NCBI GenBank assembly: GCA_001579985.1
Contig: LRSR01007359.1
Location: forward strand, 1-22,379
Length of the DNA: 22,379 nucleotides
DNA from: Hypsibius dujardini
Lineage: Eukaryota; Tardigrada; Eutardigrada; Parachela; Hypsibiidae
Direction of reading: 5' to 3'
Shown: one piece after another, positions 1-11,672 of the stretch
How positions within the stretch are numbered: the first letter of the stretch is position 1
Layout of the letters: every line of letters starts with the position of its first letter
Notes under the pieces: generated by a model
What the model saw: only the letters and a program-made list of their open reading frames with translations
Databases searched by the model: none
What the model was told of the DNA's origin: nothing
Program-made: the position numbers and the translations under genes

Positions 1-70
1 GTCCATTTAAAAGAAGGGATGAATGGAGAAAAAAAGAGAAAGAGGGAAAACTGGAACCGTAAACATCTCA

Positions 71-690
71 TCTGTCTTCAACTCAGCTTTTTCGTTCCTT
101 TTCATTTTTCAACCCAGCTTTTTCGTTCCTTTTCAATTTTCAACCCAGCTTTTTCGTTCCTTTTCATTTTTCAACCCAGCTTTTTCGTTCTTCAACCCAG
201 CTTTTTCGTTCCTTTTCATTTTCCAACCCAGCTTTTTCGTTCTTCAACCCAGCTTTTTCGTTCCTTTTCATTTTTCAACCCAGCTTTTTCGTTCTTCAAC
301 CCAGCTTTTTCGTTCCTTTCAACCCAGCTTTTTCGTTCTTCAACCCAGCTTTTTCGTTTTTCAACTCAGCTTTTTCGTTCCTTTTCATTTTTCAACCCAG
401 CTTTTTCGTTCCTTTTCATTTTTCAACCCAGCTTTTTCGTTTTTCAACTCAGCTTTTTCGTTCCTTTTCATTTTTCAACCCAGCTTTTTCGTTCCTTTCA
501 ACTCAGCTTTTTCGTTCTTCAACCCAGCTTTTTCGTTCCTTTTCATTTTTCAACCCAGCTTTTTCGTTCTTTTTCGTTCTTCAATCCAGCTTTTTCGTTC
601 CTTTTCATTTTTCAAGCTAGCTTTGTCGTTCTTCAACCCAGCTTTTTCGTTCTTTTTCGTTCTTCAACCCAACTTTTTTTTCAATAATCC
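71..690. repeat. Minisatellite array A, about 23 units
   Basis: The core unit is TTCAACCCAGCTTTTTCGTT, of 20-21 bases. Units are joined directly or through an 11-base linker, CTTTTCATTTT, which gives alternating periods of about 20 and 31. Variants CAACTCAG and CAACCCAG are interspersed, and the units degenerate at the right end (about 610-690). The array is open in two forward frames and gives repetitive Phe-rich peptides in each. The reading frames are a by-product of repeat lengths and lack of stops, and there is no sign of a real protein. Confidence 0.95.
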
Positions 691-1142
691 TCGATAATGC
701 TCCCTTCTCCAGGCATGTTCATTATTCTCAAATCTCCCCTTTTCCTGCCAGAGGAGTCACATTTCATTAATCTCAGCTGACAGACTGCATTTAACTAAAA
801 AATGGAGTCAAATACGTCTGCCGTCTTACTATCCGCTGCCGTTGATATGAAATTGTGAGATTGAAGTAGCGACACATTGGCGTCGTCACAAAAGATTCCA
901 GGCATGTTCAATATCTCTTGCCTTTTTCACCCCGCGCCCTATTTGCATCGCCGTCATCGGAAAATTGGACAGCCACTCATCCATCTCCATCATCGACTTC
1001 ACCAAAAAGGGATTTATGGGAAGCCCAGCTGTTGACATTTTCGGTCAAAATGCCCAGCCGATGTCTTCCACGTCCAGGAGCTCTCCTCTTGAAAAAGTGA
1101 AAAATCACATTTTCCAAGTCGCATCCGGCTCTCGGCTTCCCG

Positions 1143-1550
1143 TTGACAGCGTTGCTCTTCATTTCGGACGATGCCATGCTGTTTTCTGAAGATGCTAATG
1201 GCACGGTTAATTTTCAGATGGCTGGGGAGGCGCGATCGGATGGATCTTTGTCGACAAAACAGCAGATCAGTGAATTTTCTTACCCTTCCGAGTGCTCGAT
1301 GAATCGACCAATCAATCAAAGTGTCGAATTTACCAGACAAATGTGGTTGTTAATCGGTCAATCAAATGATGACTTGAATGGTATTGTGAAACAACGGATT
1401 TTTAGCGCTATAATTTGCCTGTGGAATGAGTTTTGGAGATTTTCATTGACATCCGCTGATTCTCGCCTTTTTATGTGTGGAACCAATTCCGGACTTGTAC
1501 GCCGACAAGTGCTAGCAATCAAAAAATTCTTCAATCAACTGTCACTGTAA
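1143..1550 (+). other. Open frame inside repeat copy 1, probably non-coding
   Basis: A 135-codon open frame lies in the repeat body. Its last ~107 codons are also open in copy 2 (8923-9420 frame), ending at the same stop. Both contain the stretch FTRQMWLLIGQSNDDLNG. I do not recognise the product. Over the shared stretch the copies differ at five codons and all five change the residue (Ser/Leu, Lys/Leu, Pro/Leu, Val/Met, Lys/Glu); none is silent. That is not the pattern of a protein under purifying selection, so I treat it as a chance open frame or a dead fragment of an element gene. Confidence 0.4.
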
Positions 1551-2283
1551 CTGAAATAGTCCCATAACTTAAATTTTAATCTATAGGTTATTTGCTACTA
1601 AGCTGAGCCAACGGAGTCCTTGGTTTTTGTTTGGTTTAGTTTTTTTTTTAATGGGTTGAAGAGGAAGAGTTGAGATCGCCGCAATGCTTAATCCCGGATT
1701 TGGTTTGCCGGGGATTTTCTTGTTTCGGACTGTCCCCTTGAATCCGGCGATGTTGGTTTCAGCCGATTTCGGGGGAGTTGTCTGCCTGTTGGGCATCCAT
1801 GTTGGACAGGCAGGCAGACAGACAAATAGACTAGGCCCCACTCCGGTCTTTGAACTAATTGATTCATATTTTGGAGCTTTAATGGAGTGCTTCTCTTCGC
1901 AACTGGCGAACCCGGCGTTTGGCGCCGTTGATTGGTCGGCGATGGAGTCCATTCAAGCGGTTTCCCAAAGGTTTCCTTGTCTTATTTTTATCTTATGTCT
2001 AATGTGTTTACACTTTTTATAGGATTAGTCTGTGTCTGGATGTGTGTGATGATGCGTTTGTCTGCGCGTGGTTTTTTATCGCACTACCTAGTTTTCTGGT
2101 GTAATCTCTCTCGTTTACATGCATGACCAAAAAAAGGCGTTGTTCCCTTCCAACCTTTTTCTTTTATCCAGAAAAAAGCATCGTGTGACTTTCACACCAT
2201 TCAGTCGTGTAATTCAATCACGCGTCGCAGTATTCAGTTCGTATATACCCTACGTATACTTTGGTTTTTCGTTTCGGTCGACT

Positions 2284-2404
2284 ACACACGTGGCAAAAAC
2301 CTTGCATTGACCGAATTAAGCATTTTAACTCACGGCTGTTTGTAACACTCGTCGAACAAGTGTAATGGGTTGACCCGGTTAGCGCAAGGGTTTTTGTCAC
2401 GTGT
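2284..2404. mobile_element. Foldback element alpha (short MITE-like hairpin)
   Basis: Inverted arms lie at 2284-2333 and 2362-2404. The outer end reads ACACACGTGGCAAAAACC, followed by CTTGC..TGACCGAATTAAG; the right arm is its reverse complement with a few mismatches. The element is about 120 bp with no coding capacity. The same arm recurs at 2424-2471, 2691-2739 and 2768-2815, so this is a small family rather than a chance palindrome. It fits a non-autonomous DNA-transposon derivative (MITE); no transposase is in the window and I could not define a target-site duplication. Confidence 0.8.
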
Positions 2405-2423
2405 TTATAAGGTCGATGCTACT

Positions 2424-2690
2424 ACAAACGTGGCAAAAACCTTGCGCTAACCGAGTTAAGCCATTACGCTCGATCGGCGGATGACTTTAGCGACCCAAAC
2501 CGTCGACATGTACAGTCAACGGCAAGGTTGAGTACTTTTGAGGGTCCGGGGAATGGGCAAAAGGGGCGAGGCAGGGCGTGGTTTTCGAACAATCGAACAA
2601 TCAACCACCTGACCACCCCCTGCTCCGCCCCTTTGCCCATACCCCGGACCCTCCAGTGTACTCCATCTTGTCGTTGACTGTATTGTATAT
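2424..2690. mobile_element. Foldback arm plus large nested palindrome
   Basis: A third copy of the family arm sits at 2424-2471. It is followed by a different and larger palindrome with arms at about 2508-2595 and 2612-2690. The arms share GTACAGTCAACG, GAGTAC, AGGGTCCGGGG, ATGGGCAAA and GGGGCG blocks in opposite orientation around a short centre near 2600. The open frames on the minus strand here simply read through the palindrome. The arrangement suggests one foldback element inserted into another, removing or displacing the right arm of the outer one. Confidence 0.75.
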
Positions 2691-2815
2691 ACACACGCGG
2701 CAAAAACCTTGCGCTGACCGAGTTAAGTCATTACACTCCTTCGGCGCAGACTGTTGAACACAGCCCCGAGTTAAAGTGCTTAATTCGGTCAGCGCACGGT
2801 TTTTGCCACGTGTGT
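2691..2815. mobile_element. Foldback element gamma (same family as alpha)
   Basis: Inverted arms at 2691-2739 and 2768-2815 carry the same ACACACG(T/C)GGCAAAAACC end and CGAGTTAAG/GCTTAATTCGG motif as the element at 2284-2404. Size and loop are also alike, at about 125 bp in total. It is separated from element alpha by the palindrome-bearing segment. Confidence 0.8.
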
Positions 2816-3567
2816 AAGTTTTAGATACAGTACAGCACACAGTAATCGTGGTTAATAGGGAGTCAGTTAGTTGCTAGTTTCCCCATCTTTACCTGGAGTT
2901 TTCTCCTGCTCGAACTATGGTTTGGTGAGTCTTTTAATGTGTTATCTTACTACTTTGATGACTGTTGGTTACTAGTAATACATGAATGTGTGCATGAGTG
3001 TCCGATGAGTGCTAGTCCGATCACTTGCTACACTTACAACCACAATCACGCCGTGTTGTAGGCGTAACAATCACGCCGTGTAGGCGTAACAATTGACTTG
3101 AATGACTTGACAGTAACGAATATTTTCAGTGAATGAGAGTGCATAAAATGTGAAAAAAATCAAATCAGGGGGATGAATGACAAAAAAAGACGACGCAGCT
3201 ACCGCCGCCCAGATAAATATAGTTAGGAGTAAAGGAGAATTTCGAAAAGAACCTCGACATGCAGAACTCTACACACGGGATGAAAGCAAAACATGGAGTC
3301 GAGCAGAAAAACAAAACGTAGTTTGGTGTTGGCCACACCCTAACTGGTCACACGATTCCTTCCCACAATTCAGCATCTTGCGCAGCGTCGAGTTTTCTCT
3401 CCCTCCGCTCAGTTCCCAGTCCGAAAGAAATTCCATTTTTCGCCCCTTCAAAATCCCAACCCACACAAACTCCAGTCTACACGGAACCGCATCCGCATCC
3501 ACTTTCTGAGGAGCAGGAACTATTTCAGAATTCACCGATGATTTCACAAAAATGGGAAGAGGGGCAA
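2816..3567. other. Spacer downstream of the MOB-like unit
   Basis: No gene is supported here. There is a two-copy direct repeat around 3047-3095 (units containing AATCACGCCGTGT and AGGCGTAAC). The open frames at 3177-3509 (plus) and 3269-3724 (minus) overlap each other and the last MOB exon and show no recognisable sequence. The region probably holds the 3' untranslated part of the minus-strand unit; I saw no convincing polyadenylation signal. Confidence 0.5.
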
Positions 3568-4895
<1,328 letters not shown>

Positions 4896-4924
4896 CTGCA
4901 AAAACGAGACAAAACGATTCTTAC

Positions 4925-5295
4925 AGAGGCAGAAAGACATAGAGACAGACGGACAGACAAACAGATGAACAGACAGTCAGACAGACAGCTTGGCTTGGTT
5001 TTCGGCGAGTTCAAGCGGTCTGACTGGCTCGACTCTCGCGGTGGTGGAATAATCGCCTGAAAATGGGAATACACCGGTCAGGTGTATCAAAGACAGGCAG
5101 GTCAACAAATAGACTGACGGGCACAGGAGGACAAAAAAAGACAGACAGACAGAGTTACAGGCAGGTAGGCCAATAAAAAGAGACAGTGGCAAATATACAG
5201 ACAGACAGAGCTACGAGCGGGCAGGCAGGCAAAAATGCAGACATACAGACAGATTTTCCGGCAGGCAGGCAGACAGGCAGGCAGACAGACTTATC
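4925..5295. repeat. (GACA)n/(GGCA)n microsatellite clusters in introns
   Basis: Interrupted GACA tracts occupy 4925-4992 and 5080-5295, on both sides of the short exon beginning at 5056. The first tract abuts and possibly overwrites the end of that exon. Confidence 0.9.
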
Positions 5296-8217
5296 AAAAG
5301 CCAACTCACGTATCGACGCTTTCGCTGAGACTGCTGTGTCTCGGGCGGCGGCGGAATATTTGCCGGCGAGGTCCTCGGATTGTAATCGCTGTCGTTGCCC
5401 TGTGAGCTGCTGGCTAAAAAGCGGCTTGAACCACGGACATCTCCCGTGCGAACGTTAAATATGGAGAGTGATGCATTCGAAGGGCGAAGAGAACTAGAAG
5501 CCACGAGCGACCTCTTTCCATTCAACAGCAGCTCCGACGGAAACAGTGAGATAGAGATATTCGGAATTCCCATTCTCGGGGGGATCTGAAAAAAAGATAT
5601 TAACAACTGCATAAGCAGCGCCACCTCGATAGAGATAATCCAGTCGCACAATTGAGCTAGAAACCGGCTTTCCAAGTTACTAGTACCCCTTCGGTTGGAC
5701 TTCATTGACTGCAATTCCCGTAGAATTTCAGTACTGTAGTGACGCTATTCTAGGGCGCAACGCAAACTGCGTTTTCCGTATATATGGCCCCAGGTGGGCG
5801 TACAAAACCACCTACCTGCTCCAATGAGCTTCAGTCTTCAATCAAGCAACTTACCAACGGCCCACATGCTAAGGGATCTTCACAAATTTTCAATCAAGAG
5901 ATCAATCAACCAAAAAAGCAGGCTCTTACGTTAGCTACATGCGTAGGGTAGCCTCTCAGATTTTTTCCGCTCTGCTAATTCTCGCTGAGACAATGCATGA
6001 GGCAAAGACCAACGCTCCGAAAATGTATTTCTTCAGCTTTCGGTAAAGAACATTTCGGGCATTTTAAACAGAAAGGATAGATTTTTAACGGTAAATACTT
6101 GGAATAAAATGTTTAGGGCAATTTAGACGGAGTGGTGGGCAAACAGCCCGGGGGCGTGGCTACAGCTGCGCCTTAGAATTGCGTCGCTATAGTAGTAGAA
6201 TTCCAGCAAAAAAATCCTTTGCTTAGAGCTAGGGGCTGGGCATGGGCCTCCATAGACCACGCCCATCACTGGAATCCCACGTTTCATTTCACGAGACCCC
6301 GGTTTGGAATGTGGAATTCCACCTTCATGGGATTGAAATTTCACGGTGTTGGATATGTCGAGGCAGAGAACAGATGAAGAGATGTGGTCAATGTGAAATA
6401 ATCGTAAAAAGTAAATGGAGCAGACCTGTTCAGTGAGGAGTTCCGGCAGCAGTGGAGCTTCGCTGACGTCGGGATCCGTCTGGACCGCCGAAACAGGAGC
6501 CGGTACCTGCAATGAGAAACTATTCAGTACTCACACACTTCCACAGGCGATGAGAGAAATTTGTTCGAATAAAGATTTTGAATAAAATTAAAATTAACAC
6601 GTGTCCGAAATCTGAATTAAAACGAAATTTAGAAATGATTTACCGGTAATTTAAAACAAAAAAACGAGGTTTTTCAGTGTCTGAATTAAAATTTGAATTG
6701 AAGAAACCGTTGATTAAATATGGTTTTATAGCTTACATAATTCAAACGAAATTCAAAATCAACATGTAAACAGGGTCTGATTTTAAAATAAATTAAAAAC
6801 AATTAAATAAAATATAAAAACCGTTTGGTTTACTTTAAATCATTATTTAAACTAATTTAAATAACACTACAGTGAGTGCAATACGTTTAACCTTCGATTC
6901 ATCGGCAGCTGCGGGTAGTACGCCAACGCGAACGAGCTCTTTGCGCAGGTCCACGTTGGCCTGAATCGCACGTTCTCCCTTGGAATCCGCTCGCCCGGCC
7001 ATTTTCATTGCTTCGTCCGCTATTGCCTCGGCGCGCTGGGCAGTGGCGTCTGCGCGTTCCGCAATTTGAACAGCGGTGTCCGCCTAGTAGACAATAAACG
7101 TTTGTTACGATCATATGGAAAGATGGCGTCGACTGATTGACTATTTGAGTAAGAACTTTTGGAGGTCACTTAATCGTGAATCCAGCAATTTCTAAAAAAC
7201 CTTTGGCACTGCGAGGTTAATTTAAATGTGACGGCAAAACTATTGAAATGTCCATTCCAATGACGACAGTTAAATTAAATTAAAATAAATTATAACTACA
7301 ATTATGAAAATACAATTACAATCATGGAGGGTTCGAGCGGGAATATTAAATTAGATTTCAACTTCTGCCACACTGAAAATGTGCAAATGTCAGCATTTTT
7401 AAATCCATCTGTATTCAATCAAGAATAAATCGGCCGACCATGTAAATCATCGAGATTCCAGGGTGAGGAATAACAAGGGATACATAACCAGAATCGATCA
7501 ATCAACCAACCGTTGGGAATTGGCAATACAAAATGTATAAGCTCCTCAATCAATCTATCAATCTATCTATCGCTGTCGCCGTGGATTATTTCGACCGCAC
7601 CGGGGTGGTCGAGCAATTCGTGCTTCGCTTTGCTCACCATCTCCATCGGATAGTTGCTGTGTTTGTTGCGGAAATGCTGGATCTGGGTCTTAAGATCCGT
7701 ACAGGCTCTCATTTGGCGCTCGATAGTTTTGGGATCCTTGCAGCGAGAGCAAATTCCTTTATCGTCAAACTCCGCAGCCAAACGTTCCCGCCATCCGATC
7801 GGCTTCGGCTTCAGAAGCGGCCTTCAAAGGCCAAATTTCAAAATGTAGACACTCTCAGTCTCAGCTAATTATCTTCATGTAATACGTACCTTCCCAGTCC
7901 CGGCAGTGCACCAGCCAACTGCGAACCAGCCTCTTCCACGGAAGCATCGACGGGTGACGCTGCTGCTGCCCCCGCCGCCTCTGCGACAGCGCTATTTCTC
8001 GTCAAGGCCACGAACTGCAAATTCTGTGGCTTGTAATATATTTGGATATGATAAAACAGCACCTTACATTTCGCAAACACGAAAACCACGTTTCTTTGGT
8101 TGATTTGACATAGACTCCGGGGTGAGGACAGTTGAGTTCCGCAACCTTCGCTACCAGATCCTTCTTCCGCCATTCTCGGCCCAGTCTTCCGAGAAGAGGT
8201 TCATCTTGCCAGTCCAT
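4990..8217 (-). CDS. Upstream exons of the MOB-like unit: unrecognised, coiled coil and Ser/Pro-rich
   Basis: Exons read 8068-8217 (ATG first), 7890-8014 (or from 8023), 7638-7821, 6892-7083, 6426-6506, 5310-5585, then one starting at 5056. Splice phases agree across all junctions up to 5310. The ~340-residue product starts MDWQDEPLLGRLGREWRKKD. It then has an Ala-rich segment, a CSRC-containing segment (7638-7821), an Ala/Glu/Arg heptad-like coiled coil (6892-7083), and a Ser-rich part with a PPPP run ending in a basic QRKRRY. I recognise no family. The exon from 5056 reads IIPPPRESSQSDR and then runs into a GACA repeat near 4990, so its donor site and the join to the MOB exons are unresolved. 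These exons may belong to the MOB transcript (about 565 residues in all) or to a separate gene. The 554 and 839 nt introns hold no other gene. Confidence 0.5.
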
Positions 8218-9902
8218 TTAAAAGAAGGGATGAATGGAGAAAAAAAGAGAAAGAGGGAAAACTGGAACCGTAAACATCTCATCTGTTCTTCAACCCAGCT
8301 TTTTCGTTCCTTTTCATTTTTCAACCCAGCTTTTTCGTTCCTCAACTCAGCTTTTTCGTTCCTTTCAACTCAGCTTTTTCGTTCTTCAACCCAGCTTTTT
8401 CGTTCCTTTTCATTTTTCAACTCAGCTTTTTCGTTCTTCAACCCAGCTTTTTCGTTCCTTTTCAACCCAGCTTTTTCGTTCCTTTCAACTCAGCTTTTTC
8501 GTTCTTCAACCCAGCTTTTTCGTTCTTCAGCTCGTTCTTCAACTCAGCTTTTTCGTTCTTCAACCCAGCTTTTTCGTTTTTCAACCGAGCTTTTTCGTTC
8601 CTTTCAACTCAGCTTTTTCGTTCTTCAACCCAGCTTTTTCGTTCCTTTTCATTTTTCAACCTACTTTTGTCGTTCTTCAACCCAGCTTTTTCGTTCTTTT
8701 TCGTTCTTCAACCCAACTTTTGTTTTCAATAATCCTCGATAATGCTCCCTTCTCCAGGCATGTTCATTATTCTCAAATCTCCCCTTTTCCTGCCAGAGAA
8801 GTCACATTTCATTAATCTCAATCTCACAGACTGTATTTAACTAAAAAATGGAGTCAACTACGTCTGCCGTTTTACTATCCGCTGCCGTTGATATGAAATT
8901 GTGAGACTGAAGTAGCCACACATTGGCGTCGTCACACAAGATTCCAGGCATGTTCAACATCTCGTGCCTTTTTCACCGCGCGCCCTATTTGCATCGCTGT
9001 CATCGGAAAATTGGACAGCCACTCATGCATCTCCATCATCGACTTCACCAAAAAGGGATTTATGTTAATGGCATGGTTAATTTTCAGCCGGTTGGGGAGG
9101 CGCGATCGGATGGATCTTTGTTGACACTACAGCAGATCAGTGAATTTTCTTACCTTTCCGAGTGCTCGATGAATCGACCAATCAATCAAAGTGTCGAATT
9201 TACCAGACAAATGTGGTTGTTAATCGGTCAATCAAATGATGACTTGAATGGTATTATGAAACAACGGATTTTTAGCGCTATAATTTGCCTGTGGAATGAG
9301 TTTTGGAGATTTTCATTGACATCCGCTGATTCTCGCCTTTTTATGTGTGGAACCAATTCCGGACTTGTACGCCGACAAGTGCTAGCAATCGAAAAATTCT
9401 TCAATCAACTGTCACTGTAACTGAAATAATCCCATAGCTTAAATTTTAATCTATAGGTTATTTGCTACTAAGCTTAGCCAACGGAGTCCTTGGTTTTTGT
9501 TTGGTTTATTTTTTTATTTTTAATGGGTTAAAGGGGAAGAGTTGAGAACACCGCAATGCTTAATCCCGGATTTGGTTTGCAGGGGATTTTCTTGTTTCGG
9601 ACCGCCCCTTGAATCCGGCGATGTTGGTTTGAGCCGATTTCGGGGGAGTTGTCTGCCTGTTGGGCATCCATGTTGGACAAGCAGGCAGACAGACAAATAG
9701 ACTAGGCCTCTCTCCGGTCTTCATAATTTGCAGCTTTTAATAGAGTGCTTCTCTTCGCAACTGGCGAACCCGACGTTTGGCGCCGTTGATTGGTCGGCAG
9801 TGGAGTCCATTCAAGCGGTTTCCCAAAGGTTTCTTCGTCCTATTTTTATTTCGTGTCTGATGTGTTTGAACTTTTTATATGATTTGTTTGTGTCTGGATG
9901 TG
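8212..9902. repeat. Copy 2 of long duplicated repeat
   Basis: This copy is collinear with 1-2044, beginning at GTCCATTTAAAAGAAGGG and ending at TGTGTCTGGATGTG (9889-9902). Its minisatellite (about 8286-8730) has about 19 units against about 23 in copy 1. A 176-base segment present in copy 1 (1019-1194) is missing at 9064/9065, with the trinucleotide ATG at both breakpoints. Its body carries the companion open frame (8923-9420). The first six bases contain, on the minus strand, the start codon of the unit reading leftward (8217-8215), so the repeat touches or supplies the gene's 5' end. Confidence 0.9.
8286..8730. repeat. Minisatellite array B, about 19 units
   Basis: The 20-21 base core and 11-base linker are the same as in array A, with a different order and number of linker-bearing units and one truncated unit near 8528. 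The end is degenerate (CCTACTTTTGTCG, CCAACTTTTG), matching the degenerate end of array A, so the right boundary of the array is shared and the interior has changed in copy number. Confidence 0.95.
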
Positions 9903-10076
9903 AAATCAACGAAAAAATTCAACCACTGGAAACTGAAGAAATCAAATAGTCTTATCAACACAACTGGAAGTAAATAAAATATCAGACAACGAGCAGAAAT
10001 CTACAGCATCACCGAATGGAATTACACTTCGTTTCATTTCAGTTGGACTTCACTCGTTCTTAATGGCAACCAGCGT
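9903..10076. other. Spacer between repeat copy 2 and COQ3-like gene
   Basis: This short AT-rich spacer has no gene. Its right end holds, on the minus strand, eight more codons (TLVAIKNE) in the frame of the COQ3-like gene, beyond the stop at 10079-10077. They resemble the usual end of the COQ3 methyltransferase fold. Confidence 0.5.
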
Positions 10077-11060
10077 TTAGGTCACTCCAGTGTATGGGAT
10101 GTCCATATACACCGGTCGGCTTGCGAGAGGATTGACTGGCAAGCATCCACTGACCTTGAGTGTTCGGAAGCCTTCCTCGACCAAGATGTTCGTCATGACT
10201 GCCGTTTTGATGAAACGATGTAGATGATGGGTGTGCATCGAGACGATTCGCAGAATATGCTCCGCAACGATGATGCCTAAAAGACCAGCAGTGACGGTCT
10301 GGTTGAAGGTGGTGAAGAGAGCGCAATCGCCGGGCCGGACAAATTTGCAGCAGTGACGAAGGAATTCCGGCATGTCTGCCGCATGGTCGAGAACCTGAAA
10401 GGCACCTCAATTTCAACATAATTTCTCCTGTGGGAACGAATGTCATGTCTGTCTGCCCCCAGACTGATTATCTTTACGCCTATCTTTCTGTCAAGGTATC
10501 TGCATCTGTCTGTCTCTCAGCCTGTCTGCCTGTCTGTCTGTCTTTCTGTCAGCCTATCTGACTGTCTCTCAACCTGTCTGTCAGCCTGTCTGTCTGTCTC
10601 TCAACCTGTGTGTGTTTGTGTCTGTCTGTCAGCTTATGTGTCTGTCTATCTGTCTGTCTCCCAATGCATGTCTCTGTCTGTGCATTTGTCCGTATTTGTC
10701 TGAGTCTTCCCTCACCTACCTCCGAATAAGGCAGCGTGTCGAATTGCCCTCTCTGTTGCGGAGCCAGCGTCTCAACAGACGCGCAGAGATATTCCGGCCC
10801 CTTCGCATCGCCATGCAGGTCGGTCCAATGAGTTCGTGCCACTTCAATGATCTCCGGCACCATGTCAACCGCTGTTACATCCGCACCGTACTCCGCCAAC
10901 GGTTCGGCTACAAATCCTGCGCCAAAACCCACGTTGATGATGCGAGCTCCTATTAGCGCGGAAGCGCGCCATCCACCGTGACATCTTCCCCGGCTTTGAA
11001 GTCGCGATATGTCTTGACAATCATGGGAATTCGGCAGGTGTTGAATCCCCGAAGCAAGGC
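10077..11060 (-). pseudogene. COQ3: COQ3-like ubiquinone O-methyltransferase, truncated and frameshifted
   Basis: Exons lie at 10720-11060 and 10077-10394, joined in phase 0. The product resembles the mitochondrial SAM-dependent O-methyltransferase COQ3 of ubiquinone synthesis. Matching stretches are RIPMIVK (compare LRVPFIR), GARIINVGFGAGFVAEPL (motif I region), GADVTAVD, SE|VLDHAADMPEFLRHCC (compare SEVVEH..FLQCCC), VRPGDCALFTT and GIIVAEHILRIV. Damage includes a one-base frameshift near 10970 in the first exon, between the RIPMIVK frame and the GARIINVG frame. Motif I is weakened (NVGFGAG instead of DVGCGGG). There is an in-frame TAA eight codons before a later TGA. The N-terminal half with the conserved Trp-Trp-Asp is missing: there is an acceptor site at 11060, but no such exon is visible up to 12489. 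About 219 codons remain of roughly 370. A sequencing error could explain the frameshift alone but not all of these together. Confidence 0.8.
10441..10715. repeat. (TGTC)n microsatellite in the COQ3-like intron
   Basis: Interrupted CTGT/TGTC tetranucleotides fill most of the single intron (10395-10719) of the COQ3-like gene. It is the complement of the GACA repeats elsewhere in the window. Confidence 0.95.
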
Positions 11061-11597
11061 CTGCCAATGTATATGAAAATTAAAAAACAAAATAAATACC
11101 ACTCACTAAAACGATAAAGATGACAAAAATCAGCAAAATAATAATGAATGAAAAAAATTAAAAAATGATGATCAATCACCAATCAGCTGATCAACTAGCT
11201 AGGGCAAGAACGGAGATTTTCCATCCCAATTGAAGTGGTTTTTTTTCACATACCGGTCCATATATCATTTACATTCGGGTCTCGGGCTAGAAATCATCCG
11301 CGGTTTCAGAGTAAAATAAAAACATTTTCCGCATCACTTTGTGTTATAGCCCGGGGCTTGATTGATTGACTCATCAGCAACGTTTCCGAAGTTTCCAAAA
11401 TGTTCTTTATCCAGAGCACTGCAAAAACGTTTGATTCCGAGATTATTGCAAAACGCGAGAAACCAAAGATTGTGGGAATGGGCCGATCCGCTGGGTCTGT
11501 CGGCTAGTGGGCGCTTGATCTCTTTGCAGTACGTCCCAGTCGGCCCACACTCTGGAAACGTAAACATTCCGTGGGTATCGGTGCGTATGTCCCTGTG

Positions 11598-11605
11598 TGA
11601 CGTCA
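11598..11605. promoter_or_regulatory. Perfect CRE-type palindrome TGACGTCA
   Basis: The eight-base palindrome TGACGTCA is the consensus site for CREB/ATF bZIP factors. It is upstream of the COQ3-like fragment (minus strand), about 540 bases before its first visible exon. A single 8-mer can occur by chance, so function is unproven. Confidence 0.25.
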
Positions 11606-11672
11606 CTCATACAGAATTGTGGCGGGCAACGGACGCTTTATTCAGTCACCGCCAAGAACTTCTATAGTGTAA

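Larger units (their letters stand above)
1..2044. repeat. Copy 1 of long duplicated repeat, headed by minisatellite
   Basis: This block matches 8212-9902 in the same orientation from base 1 of the window, so its left end lies outside. It has four parts: a short unique leader (1-70), a minisatellite (about 71-690), a roughly 860 bp body holding an open frame (1143-1550), and a tail that matches until the shared TGTGTCTGGATGTG at 2031-2044. Over 1230-1550 the copies differ at six bases (about 98% identity), while the tail after about 1970 is clearly more diverged. Relative to copy 2 this copy keeps 176 bases (1019-1194). No reverse transcriptase, transposase or terminal inverted repeat is visible. 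It may be a non-autonomous mobile element or one arm of a segmental duplication; the sequence does not decide between them. Confidence 0.9.

Noticed and set aside
19-697. Long Phe/Ser-rich open frames in two forward frames
   Set aside because: They are translations of the minisatellite in successive frames; the same occurs in the second array. No start context or conserved sequence supports a protein.
1770-1820. GIHVGQAG in repeat copy 1 resembles the N-terminus of tubulin
   Set aside because: About eight residues match and nothing after them does; the DNA is a GACA/GGCA-type repeat next to its own inverted match. Treated as coincidence.
2218-2840. Several 60-79 codon minus-strand open frames
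   Set aside because: They read through the arms of foldback elements and repeat the same peptide pieces in different frames.
11334-11667. Overlapping open frames of 90-101 codons on both strands
   Set aside because: They are antisense to each other, lack recognisable motifs, and do not splice to either neighbour in a supported way.
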